Source: Candidatus Kaiserbacteria bacterium
GTDB lineage: Bacteria; Patescibacteriota; Minisyncoccia; Phycocordibacterales; UBA12088
Assembly: GCA_003561715.1 (NCBI GenBank)
Contig: PWVU01000070.1
Coordinates: forward strand, 1 to 13,503
DNA length: 13,503 bases
Direction: 5' to 3'
Both the position numbers and the translations under genes were made by a program. Each line of letters opens with the position of its first letter. Position 1 is the first letter of the stretch. The notes beneath the pieces were generated by a model. It was not told the DNA's origin. It was given only the letters and a program-made list of their open reading frames with translations, and ran no database searches. Of the stretch, positions 6,875 through 12,757 are shown piece by piece.

Positions 6875-7840
6875 ATGGATTTTGCTCTTGATACCCATAA
6901 AGAAAATCCCAAGACCGCGTTTCTTGCGGGTGAGTACGAGCGTGTCACCCATGAAATAGAGGATGTTGAGCGTTTAATGCAGGACGACCCTGCGTATGCT
7001 GAACTGGCGCAAAGTGAAATAGCGCAACTACGCGCGACCCGGGAGGAGATTCAAAAACAGATCGAAGATATCGTGCGAGCCGATGAGGAGGAGGAGCAGT
7101 TTCCGAATGTGCTTATCCTTGAAGTACGAGCGGGTGCAGGGGGTGATGAAGCGTCGCTCTTTGCGGGCGAACTAGCCGAAATGTATAGCCTATATGCCGA
7201 CACACAGGGATGGCAAGTCAAGACTTTACATGAGTCAAAAAATGATATCGGGGGGTATAAAGAAGCGTCGTTTGAGTATAGAGGGGTCGATGTGTATCGA
7301 CGTCTGCGTTTTGAGACCGGCGTGCATCGGGTGCAACGTATTCCTGCCACCGAAAAATCGGGGCGGGTGCACACCTCGACCGCCTCAATCGCAATTATGC
7401 CGATCCGCAAGAAAGCGCGGGTTGAGATCGCGCCCGGAGATATTGAGATGGAGTTTTCTCGCTCGGGTGGTGCCGGCGGTAAAAATGTGAATAAAGTGGA
7501 GACGGCGGTTCGACTCATCCACAAACCGACTGGTATCGATGTGCGCTGTACGTCAGAACGAAGCCAACAGCAAAATCGCGAGAAAGCGATGCAGATGTTG
7601 CTTGCCCGACTTGAAGTCATGGAAGAAGAGCGATTGGCACGCGAGCATGCCGAATTTCGCAAAGGGCAAGTGGGTACCGGTGATCGCTCGGAAAAGATCC
7701 GTACCTACAATGTCTTGCAAGATCGTGTGACCGACCACCGCATCAAACAGTCGTGGCATAACATCGAGACCATCCTGAAAGGTGACATTGGAGCTATCCT
7801 TGACGCGCTCGAGAAAGAGTCGCACGAGAAAGGGGTGTGA
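6875..7840 (+). CDS. prfA: Peptide chain release factor 1 with GGK in place of GGQ
   Basis: RF1 recognises UAA and UAG and triggers peptide release. The 321-residue protein has a short N-terminal coiled coil (about 15-70, roughly 30 residues less than E. coli RF1), then LEVRAGAGGDEASLFAGEL (82-100) and VHRVQRIPATEKSGRVHTS (150-168). The tripeptide PAT (157-159) marks RF1 rather than RF2. The catalytic loop reads SRSGGAGGKNVNKVETAV (195-212): the universal GGQ is GGK, codon AAA at 7481-7483, one base from CAA. Domain 3 continues normally with RSEKIRTYN and RVTDHRI. The rest of the sequence is intact, arguing against a decayed gene. An in-frame GTG at 6863 lies inside the hairpin, so ATG 6875 is preferred. 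The gene ends in TGA, a codon RF1 does not read. No prmC (methylase of the GGQ glutamine) follows; rpsB does. Confidence 0.93.
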   Translation: MDFALDTHKENPKTAFLAGEYERVTHEIEDVERLMQDDPAYAELAQSEIAQLRATREEIQKQIEDIVRADEEEEQFPNVLILEVRAGAGGDEASLFAGELAEMYSLYADTQGWQVKTLHESKNDIGGYKEASFEYRGVDVYRRLRFETGVHRVQRIPATEKSGRVHTSTASIAIMPIRKKARVEIAPGDIEMEFSRSGGAGGKNVNKVETAVRLIHKPTGIDVRCTSERSQQQNREKAMQMLLARLEVMEEERLAREHAEFRKGQVGTGDRSEKIRTYNVLQDRVTDHRIKQSWHNIETILKGDIGAILDALEKESHEKGV

Positions 7841-7853
7841 ACTTCTTAAAAAG

Positions 7854-7882
7854 TTGCGCGATGCCCCAATATTTGGTATGGT
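7854..7882 (+). promoter_or_regulatory. Putative promoter of rpsB-tsf
   Basis: TTGCGC (7854-7859), a 17-nt spacer and TATGGT (7877-7882). It starts 14 nt after the prfA stop and predicts a leader of about 80 nt before rpsB. Confidence 0.5.
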
Positions 7883-7899
7883 GAGACGCATATTCTGAT

Positions 7900-7932
7900 G
7901 GTGCGGGCGATATTTCAGTGCCCTTCTGCGCC
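7900..7932 (+). promoter_or_regulatory. Stem-loop in the rpsB leader, possible uS2 autoregulatory element
   Basis: GGTGC (7900-7904) can pair with GCGCC (7928-7932, one G-U), and GGGC (7905-7908) with GCCC (7920-7923). That leaves an 11-nt loop and a 4-nt bulge, TTCT, on the 3' side. Ribosomal protein uS2 represses its own message through leader RNA in some bacteria; here that is an inference from position and shape only. Confidence 0.35.
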
Positions 7933-7972
7933 TAGATGCAGGTACCGTTACTTTTAGCAATAGCAAGAAAGC

Positions 7973-8722
7973 ATGAACGACACTTCGACCGTACATACCA
8001 GTGATGATCGCATCAAGCGGATGTTTGCCGCCGGTGTGCACTATGGCTATTCAAAAGCTCGGCGTCATCCCACAACGTCTCCATATGTATATGGCCTTAA
8101 AGAAAAAATCGAGATCATTGACCTGACCAAAGCTACCGAACTGCTCGATCACGCTAAGGCATTCGCGCATACACTGGGAAGTGAAGGAAAAACGTTATTG
8201 CTGGTTGGTGGGAAGCACGAAGCGCGCGCAAGTGTTCGAGCCGCGGCGGAGCGTGCGGGGCTTCCGTATGTATGTGGGCGATGGATCGGGGGAGCACTTA
8301 CTAATTTTCCCGAGATAAAAAAGCGTATCGATAGACTTGAAGACCTTCGCGGTCGTCGAGAACGCGGAGACCTTGCCAAGTACACCAAACGCGAGCGTTT
8401 AATGATCGACCGCGAAATCGCGAAGCTTGAAGAAAAGTTCGGCGGACTGGTCGGCATGGAGAAAGTGCCCGATGCACTCTTTGTGATCGATCCAAAATAT
8501 GAACACATCGCAATTGCGGAATCACTTGAGCTGAAATTGCCTGTGATCGCGCTTGCGAACTCCGATTGCAACATTGGACCTATTCGTTATCCGATCGTTG
8601 GAAACGATTCTGCTCGGGCAAGTATCGCACTCATTGTGGAAGAAGTTGTTCGGGCATATGAGGAGGGTCGTAAGGGAGCGGCACTGGCGGGTCAAGAGTC
8701 TGCCGCATCAAAAACTGCGTAA
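7973..8722 (+). CDS. rpsB: Small ribosomal subunit protein uS2
   Basis: uS2 is a late-assembling 30S protein near the mRNA exit side. The 249-residue product aligns throughout with the family: AGVHYGYSKARRHPTTSPYV (20-39), IEIIDLTKATELL, CGRWIGGALTNF (101-112), LEEKFGGLVGMEKVPDALFV (152-171), and NSDCNIGPIRYPIVGND (196-212). Two positions differ from the usual form: GVHFGH is GVHYGY, and the D-T-N-C-D-P stretch is rearranged to NSDCNIGP. The leader before the ATG contains only a weak AAGAAAG-type ribosome-binding site (7964-7970). tsf follows after 58 nt, the standard rpsB-tsf order. Stop is TAA. Confidence 0.95.
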   Translation: MNDTSTVHTSDDRIKRMFAAGVHYGYSKARRHPTTSPYVYGLKEKIEIIDLTKATELLDHAKAFAHTLGSEGKTLLLVGGKHEARASVRAAAERAGLPYVCGRWIGGALTNFPEIKKRIDRLEDLRGRRERGDLAKYTKRERLMIDREIAKLEEKFGGLVGMEKVPDALFVIDPKYEHIAIAESLELKLPVIALANSDCNIGPIRYPIVGNDSARASIALIVEEVVRAYEEGRKGAALAGQESAASKTA

Positions 8723-8737
8723 GAGGTTGCAACGTGC

Positions 8738-8766
8738 TTGCGCCTCACAAGATCTTTACTAATGGT
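8738..8766 (+). promoter_or_regulatory. Weak candidate promoter between rpsB and tsf
   Basis: TTGCGC (8738-8743), a 17-nt spacer and AATGGT (8761-8766). Layout and -35 hexamer are the same as in the candidate rpsB promoter (TTGCGC-17-TATGGT). The -10 is poor, so read-through from rpsB is at least as likely. Confidence 0.3.
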
Positions 8767-8780
8767 AATGTTTACTTCGT

Positions 8781-9368
8781 ATGGCAGTGGGAACTGAGTT
8801 GATCAAAGAATTGCGCGACCGAACCGGTGTGTCGGTCATGGAGTGCAAAAAAGCCCTTGAAGAGACCGGGGGTGACATTGAGAAAGCGTTGGTCGTATTG
8901 CGCAAAAAGAGCGGCGACAGTGCCGCCAAAAAAGCTGATCGCACCCTTGGTGCCGGGACGGTTGCCGCATACATCCATTCGAGTAAAGATGTGGGTGCTA
9001 TGGTCGCGCTTTCATGCGAGACCGACTTTGTTGCCAAGAATCCTGAGTTCCCCGAGCTTGCGTACGCGATCGCCATGCATGCGGCGGCGACCAATCCTCA
9101 GTTCATCACAAAAGAGCAAGTCACTGAGGATGACTTGAAAGCGGCGCGTGAAGTATTTGAAAAAGAAGCCGCGGACAAGCCGGACGGGGTGCGAGACAAG
9201 ATCGTGCAGGGAAAACTCGACTCGTATCTGGAGGAAAAAGTATTGCTCGAGCAGGATTTCATCAAGGACCCATCCCTCAAGATCAAATCATTGATCGAGC
9301 AGGCGGTACAGAAGTTTGGCGAGCGCGTTGAGGTTACAGACTGTGTACGCTTCTCGACCCGCGCGTAA
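8781..9368 (+). CDS. tsf: Elongation factor Ts (short form)
   Basis: EF-Ts exchanges GDP for GTP on EF-Tu. At 195 residues this is the short form, as in Thermus, compared with about 280 in E. coli. It has the N-terminal UBA-like domain (residues 1-45: LIKELRDRTGVSVMECKKAL, then GGDIEKALVVLRKKS). The core follows with the EF-Tu contact motif ETDFVAKN (80-87), and the C-terminal part ends in the helix LIEQAVQKFGERVEV. One core subdomain appears to be missing or reduced. It follows rpsB in the usual order. The tRNA-locus promoter overlaps its 3' end. Stop is TAA. Confidence 0.95.
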   Translation: MAVGTELIKELRDRTGVSVMECKKALEETGGDIEKALVVLRKKSGDSAAKKADRTLGAGTVAAYIHSSKDVGAMVALSCETDFVAKNPEFPELAYAIAMHAAATNPQFITKEQVTEDDLKAAREVFEKEAADKPDGVRDKIVQGKLDSYLEEKVLLEQDFIKDPSLKIKSLIEQAVQKFGERVEVTDCVRFSTRA

Positions 9369-9382
9369 CAGTTTGCTATACT
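9354..9382 (+). promoter_or_regulatory. Putative promoter of the tRNA-Thr locus
   Basis: TCGACC (9354-9359), a 17-nt spacer and TATACT (9377-9382). The -35 lies within the end of tsf. Transcription from about 9389 to the terminator at 9859 would give an RNA of about 470 nt carrying the tRNA-like units and the tRNA. Confidence 0.5.
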
Positions 9383-9416
9383 TGCCTGAACATCTCGCGC
9401 CGTATTCGTATTGTTT

Positions 9417-9488
9417 GAGCCGGCAAGCTTCGGTTGGTAGAGGTGAGAGCGTGTGGGACACGCTTGAACAGTTTTGTTCGAATCCCGT
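9417..9488 (+). pseudogene. tRNA-like unit A (degenerate, 72 nt)
   Basis: The unit begins GAGCCGG, exactly 72 nt before the same heptamer of unit B and 144 nt before that of the real tRNA-Thr. It has a D-arm-like GGTTGGTAGAG, as in the tRNA. An anticodon-like hairpin follows (AGCGT 9448-9452, ACGCT 9460-9464) whose 7-nt loop GTGGGAC has GGG at the anticodon place. A TTCGAAT T-loop sequence lies at 9477-9483. The T stem does not pair and there is no matching acceptor 3' strand, so it cannot be a normal tRNA. It could be a tRNA relic or part of a structured RNA. Confidence 0.5.
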
Positions 9489-9540
9489 GAGCCGGTGTAG
9501 CGAAGGTGGTAGAATCGAATAGTTTGGGAAACTGTTCAAG
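9463..9540 (+). repeat. 12-bp perfect inverted repeat joining units A and B
   Basis: CTTGAACAGTTT (9463-9474) and AAACTGTTCAAG (9529-9540) are exact reverse complements, 54 nt apart. Each arm can instead pair locally: GAACA with TGTTC (9466-9479), and GAATAGTTT with AAACTGTTC (9517-9537). Two exclusive folds are therefore possible. Confidence 0.6.
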
Positions 9541-9560
9541 GTTTTGTAAACATCCCCTCT
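9489..9560 (+). pseudogene. tRNA-like unit B (degenerate, 72 nt)
   Basis: The unit starts GAGCCGG, then TGTAGCGAAGGTGGTAGA, which looks like a D arm. An anticodon-like stem follows (ATAGT 9519-9523, ACTGT 9531-9535) around the loop TTGGGAA, again with GGG at the anticodon place. The 3' part has GGTTTTGTAAAC (9540-9551), identical to the anticodon arm of the neighbouring tRNA-Thr (9591-9602). It aligns with unit A along most of its length. The T arm and acceptor 3' strand are absent. Confidence 0.5.
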
Positions 9561-9648
9561 GAGCCGGCATAGCTCAGTTGGTAGAGCAATGGTTTTGTAA
9601 ACCATGGGTCGTCGGTTCGAGTCCGACTGCCGGCTCAGAGGGGATGTT
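9549..9648 (+). repeat. 21-bp inverted repeat extending the tRNA-Thr acceptor helix
   Basis: Bases 9549-9569 are the exact reverse complement of 9628-9648. The inner 7 bp are the tRNA acceptor stem. The outer 14 bp pair the precursor's leader (AACATCCCCTCTGA) with its discriminator and trailer (TCAGAGGGGATGTT). Beyond a GTA insertion, GTTTT also pairs with AAAAC. Confidence 0.9.
9563..9635 (+). tRNA. trnT: tRNA-Thr (anticodon UGU)
   Basis: A complete 73-nt cloverleaf. Acceptor GCCGGCA (9563-9569) pairs with TGCCGGC (9628-9634); D stem GCTC/GAGC (9572-9575, 9584-9587); anticodon stem ATGGT/ACCAT with loop TTTGTAA, giving anticodon TGT at 9596-9598; a 5-nt variable loop; T stem GTCGG/CCGAC around TTCGAGT. 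The discriminator is T9635, and CCA is not encoded (TCA follows), so it must be added after transcription. It decodes ACA and, by wobble, other Thr codons. Odd features are the extended acceptor helix, the 26-nt copy of its 3' end downstream, and the tRNA-like units on both sides. Confidence 0.96.
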
Positions 9649-9683
9649 AAAACAGGTTCGGTTCGAGTCCGACTGCCGGCTCA
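9612..9683 (+). repeat. 26-nt direct repeat of the tRNA-Thr 3' end
   Basis: Bases 9612-9637 (T arm through acceptor 3' strand plus TCA) recur without change at 9658-9683, an offset of 46 nt. Duplication of a tRNA 3' end is what integrases leave as att sites, but only 20 bp lie between the copies and no integrase is in the window. Confidence 0.85.
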
Positions 9684-9694
9684 AACGATATGAA

Positions 9695-9740
9695 GAGCCG
9701 GCACTAGCGAAGGTGGTGGAGGTGAGGCGCATGTCGCTCA
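9695..9740 (+). pseudogene. tRNA-like fragment D downstream of tRNA-Thr
   Basis: GAGCCGGCA (9695-9703) is followed by TAGCGAAGGTGGTGGA (9705-9720), which matches unit B at 15 of 16 positions. GGAGGTGAGGCG then resembles unit A. Similarity fades after about 9735, and no T arm or acceptor 3' strand is seen. Confidence 0.45.
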
Positions 9741-9836
9741 AAGTGTTGCGCGCTGTGGGTCGAGGAAATGATCCAATGCTCCACTCCAAAGCAGACATGT
9801 TGAATGGTGGAGTCAAATACCTGCCAGAAATACGTT

Positions 9837-9859
9837 AGATGCGCTCTTGCGCTTTTTTT
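9837..9859 (+). terminator. Terminator of the tRNA-Thr locus
   Basis: GCGC-TCTT-GCGC (9841-9852) is followed by seven T (9853-9859). The stem is short, perhaps helped by pairing of AGA (9837-9839) with Ts. The stretch from 9741 to 9836 holds a CTCCAC/GTGGAG inverted pair but no recognisable gene. Confidence 0.6.
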
Positions 9860-9920
9860 GTATCAACATGATCATTGCATGCGTGAGCGTAATCTTTGAT
9901 ATGCTACTACCGTACTCATA

Positions 9921-11498
9921 ATGCACTATTCTGATACTCAATTCTTTCACGTCGCTCATGCACGCGATCTTGTCGGATGGGATCGCGTTTTGTATCGTGC
10001 GCTTGAAATGTTGCCGGGTCTGTTTGCGTGGGGGACGATCATTACTATTGTGCTTTTGTCGATCTATACTCCGCACACGGCAGCATATGTGATCATCGCC
10101 TTTGATCTCTACTGGTTACTTAAGACCGTCTACCTTTCGATGCATATGCGCTACAACTGGAAGCGTATGCGTCACGCACTCGACACCGACTGGCGTGAAC
10201 GTTTGCAAACGGTCAAATACGAACACCTCTATCACATGGTCATCTTGCCATTCTATAAAGAAGGGCGTGAGGTGGTGGAGCAGAGTATGGAGGCACTTCT
10301 TTCGGCTGACTACGACAAAGAGAAGCTGATCGTTGTATTGGCGGCCGAAGAGCGCGCGGGCGAGGAAGCGCACGAGCTTGCCGATGAGATGGTAGAGCGC
10401 TATGGCACCCAATTCGGGCATGTCATCGCGACCGTCCACCCCGATGGTCTGCCGGGTGAGATCCGCGGCAAAGGACCGAATATCACCTATGCGGCCGAGG
10501 AGGCGCGGGCACGGGTGCTTGATCCGCATGCAATTTCGTATGACGATGTGATCGTTTCGGCTTTCGATATCGATACGGTCGTGGCTTCGCAGTACTTCCT
10601 TTGTCTTTCGTGGCATTTTGCAACGACCGAGCGTCCGCACAATGCGTCATTCCAACCGGTGCCGCTCTACAACAACAATCTGTGGCATGTGCCGGCGTTC
10701 TCACGCGTGGTCGCGCTCACCGCAACCTTTTGGCAGATGATCCAGCAAGAGCGCACCGAAAAGCTCACCACATTCTCGTCGCATGCGGTATCGTTCAAAG
10801 CGCTCCACAAGGTGGGCTATTGGCAGAAGAACATGATCTCCGACGATTCACGTATCTTTTGGAATCTCTATCTTGCGCATGATGGCGACTATCGCGTGGT
10901 ACCACTTTCGTATCCGGTCTCGATGGATGCCAATGCCGCTGAAAGCGCGTGGGGTACATTTCGTAACATCTATCGCCAGAACTTTCGCTGGATGTGGGGT
11001 GTTGAAAATGTACCGTATATGCTCTTCGGATTCATCAAGAACAAAGCGATTCCGTTGCGTGAGCGGGTGCGTCACACCGTCATTCAGCTGGAGGGATGGT
11101 GGTCGGGTGCTACCCACCCACTTATTATTCTGCTGTTGGGATGGCTCCCGCTCATTTTGGGCGGCGAGGAATTTCGGACGACCGTGCTTTCATATAATTT
11201 GCCCTATGTCACGCGCAATCTCATGATCGCCGCGATGATCGGACTCATCGTATCCGCCTATATCGCGCACACGCTGACGCCCCCCATGCCCGCACATATG
11301 GGCAATAGACTGTTCCGTCGCGTCATGATGCATGTACAATGGATACTGGTGCCCATTACCATGATCATCTTCGGTACAATCCCCGCACTCCATGCGCAGA
11401 CGCGTCTTATGCTCGGGCGCTATGTTGGTGCGTTTTGGGTAACTCCTAAGCATCGGGTCGCATCAGCGCCCGCTGATACCCCACCAGCATCTTCGTAA
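9921..11498 (+). CDS. Membrane glycosyltransferase, family GT2 (BcsA-like)
   Basis: A processive-type inner-membrane glycosyltransferase that probably builds or exports a surface polysaccharide from a nucleotide sugar. The 525-residue product has two N-terminal membrane helices (about 32-50 and 55-74) and a cytoplasmic GT-A domain. The domain starts near 103 (YHMVILPFYKEGREVVEQS) and has a D-x-D motif in SAFDIDTV (213-220), an acidic SDDS (307-310) near the acceptor site and QNFRW (353-357), the Q-x-x-R-W motif. Four or so helices follow (about 400-414, 432-450, 473-490). It lacks a PilZ domain, so cyclic-di-GMP control is not indicated. Substrate is unknown. The start follows a weak TATGCT (9900-9905) and has no Shine-Dalgarno sequence. 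Three bases separate its TAA from the next gene. Confidence 0.87.
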   Translation: MHYSDTQFFHVAHARDLVGWDRVLYRALEMLPGLFAWGTIITIVLLSIYTPHTAAYVIIAFDLYWLLKTVYLSMHMRYNWKRMRHALDTDWRERLQTVKYEHLYHMVILPFYKEGREVVEQSMEALLSADYDKEKLIVVLAAEERAGEEAHELADEMVERYGTQFGHVIATVHPDGLPGEIRGKGPNITYAAEEARARVLDPHAISYDDVIVSAFDIDTVVASQYFLCLSWHFATTERPHNASFQPVPLYNNNLWHVPAFSRVVALTATFWQMIQQERTEKLTTFSSHAVSFKALHKVGYWQKNMISDDSRIFWNLYLAHDGDYRVVPLSYPVSMDANAAESAWGTFRNIYRQNFRWMWGVENVPYMLFGFIKNKAIPLRERVRHTVIQLEGWWSGATHPLIILLLGWLPLILGGEEFRTTVLSYNLPYVTRNLMIAAMIGLIVSAYIAHTLTPPMPAHMGNRLFRRVMMHVQWILVPITMIIFGTIPALHAQTRLMLGRYVGAFWVTPKHRVASAPADTPPASS

Positions 11499-11501
11499 TA
11501 T

Positions 11502-12557
11502 ATGCAACCGCTACCTCCGAGAACTCGACGGATCGTACTGATCGTATGCGGCATACTGTTCGTCGTGGGCGCTCCCATACTAGGGTTATTCTCCGCGGGC
11601 TATCGGCTTGACGATGCGTTGACGCTCGTCTCGACGGGTGGTATGTATGTGCAATCCGACCTCAGCAACACACGGGTGTTCGTTAATGACGAATTTGTGC
11701 GCCAGGGCGGGGTCTTGTTGCACAATACCTTTGTGCGTAACCTGCGTCCTAATCGAACGCACATTGTGCGAGTTGAACGTGATCTGTACACTACTTGGAC
11801 CAAGGAGCTCTATGTGCAACCTAATTTGGTTACCGAAGGCCGTGTGTTTATGATGCCGCTTGAGCGGGAATGGCGCGACATCGCACCAACTTCAACGGTT
11901 GCGCTTGCCTCAGCGCGCGCAACCACGACCCGTGGCAATGATGCCGCGGGAACATCCGACGCTTCAGACACAGAGATGCTTGATGCCGCAACAACGACCG
12001 AGGTTACCAACCCCGAACACGAGACACTGACCGAACTTTTTGTGAGTTACCGGGATCAGTTTGAGTTTGAGGTCGCGACCACCACGCTGTTGGTCGAGAA
12101 TGGCCAGTTGACCGCGACAACGACCGTCATAACCGAGTTGCGCCTGCCGACATGGCTCGACCGTCTTGCTTCGACGACCGGCTTTCTCGAGGCCGATCAG
12201 ATTCGCGAGCGAAACGGGATAGTTGCGTGGCTTGAGGGAGGTGTGGTACATACGATGTGGGGCAGCCCAACCAATTTACCGCCTCATTTTTTCTGCGTGA
12301 TCCAGTGCGAGGAGCGCATTTCGCTCGACTGGGATGAGGAAATTCTGCATTATGAATTCTTCCCAAACCGCAACGACGTGTTGTTGGTGTTGACCGAAAA
12401 GGGACTGTTTGCGGTTGAACTGGATAATCGCGGGGGACGCACGATCATTCCGCTCTATGAAGACTTTGAAGATACTTCTGGGGTAGCATTTCGCGTACGC
12501 AATGGGACTGCGGTGGTGGTGCGGGATGGGGAGTATTTTTACGAGTTACTCCTCTAG
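11502..12557 (+). CDS. Single-pass membrane protein with PEGA-like domain
   Basis: The 351-residue product has a short basic N-terminus (QPLPPRTRR), one membrane helix (about 10-32) and then an extracytoplasmic region. Residues 43-120 resemble a PEGA domain: GMYVQSDLSNTRVFVNDEFV, LRPNRTHIVRVERDLYTTW, KELYVQPNLVTEGRVFMMPL. A Thr/Ala-rich linker (about 128-175) follows. The C-terminal part (about 235-351) has strands such as YEFFPNRNDVLLVL and GLFAVELDNRGGRTIIPLYE that look like beta-propeller blades. Proteins of this layout are common in Patescibacteria and their role is unknown. Close coupling to the glycosyltransferase (3-nt gap, same strand) suggests an envelope function. Stop is TAG. Confidence 0.72.
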   Translation: MQPLPPRTRRIVLIVCGILFVVGAPILGLFSAGYRLDDALTLVSTGGMYVQSDLSNTRVFVNDEFVRQGGVLLHNTFVRNLRPNRTHIVRVERDLYTTWTKELYVQPNLVTEGRVFMMPLEREWRDIAPTSTVALASARATTTRGNDAAGTSDASDTEMLDAATTTEVTNPEHETLTELFVSYRDQFEFEVATTTLLVENGQLTATTTVITELRLPTWLDRLASTTGFLEADQIRERNGIVAWLEGGVVHTMWGSPTNLPPHFFCVIQCEERISLDWDEEILHYEFFPNRNDVLLVLTEKGLFAVELDNRGGRTIIPLYEDFEDTSGVAFRVRNGTAVVVRDGEYFYELLL

Positions 12558-12661
12558 GTAGAGCGCGCCCAACATCCCCTCATACTGACGCTCGGCTGTA
12601 CTCGGAAAGGTTCATTGTATGTTCAATGCGCATCACATTTCCTCGTTTGCGTGCCAGTCAC

Positions 12662-12686
12662 AGGGGATTTTGCTTCATGCTCCCCT
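12662..12686 (+). terminator. Weak possible hairpin terminator after the PEGA-like gene
   Basis: AGGGGA (12662-12667) pairs with TCCCCT (12681-12686) across a 13-nt loop. Only a short T run follows. The rest of the 200-nt gap holds nothing recognisable apart from the pheS promoter. Confidence 0.25.
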
Positions 12687-12721
12687 ATAGATTTTGACGA
12701 GCTCCAATGCATTCTAATCAG

Positions 12722-12749
12722 TTGTAATCGTTCGAATTCGCGGTATAGT
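12722..12749 (+). promoter_or_regulatory. Putative leaderless promoter of pheS
   Basis: TTGTAA (12722-12727), a 16-nt spacer and TATAGT (12744-12749) preceded by GG. The ATG at 12758 is 8 nt downstream of the -10. The TAG inside the -10 is an in-frame stop, ruling out an upstream start for pheS. Confidence 0.6.
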
Positions 12750-12757
12750 GGTGTGAT

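Noticed and set aside
7051..7662. 203-codon minus-strand frame opposite prfA
   Set aside because: Ser/Arg-rich antisense shadow with no family features.
9612..9683. tRNA 3'-end duplication read as proof of a mobile element
   Set aside because: No integrase, no cargo and only 20 bp between copies; kept only as a possible scar.
9578..9838. 86-codon frame starting inside tRNA-Thr
   Set aside because: It begins within the tRNA and contains the usual translated-tRNA phrase VVGSSPTAGS; the rest lies over tRNA-like fragments. A short protein from 9731 cannot be fully excluded but has no support.
9389..9859. Possibility that the roughly 470-nt tRNA locus transcript is tmRNA or RNase P RNA
   Set aside because: The conserved RNase P blocks and the tmRNA Ala acceptor/tag features were not found.
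12571..12581. AACATCCCCTC, identical to part of the tRNA-Thr leader (9549-9559)
   Set aside because: An 11-nt match without further similarity around it is likely chance.
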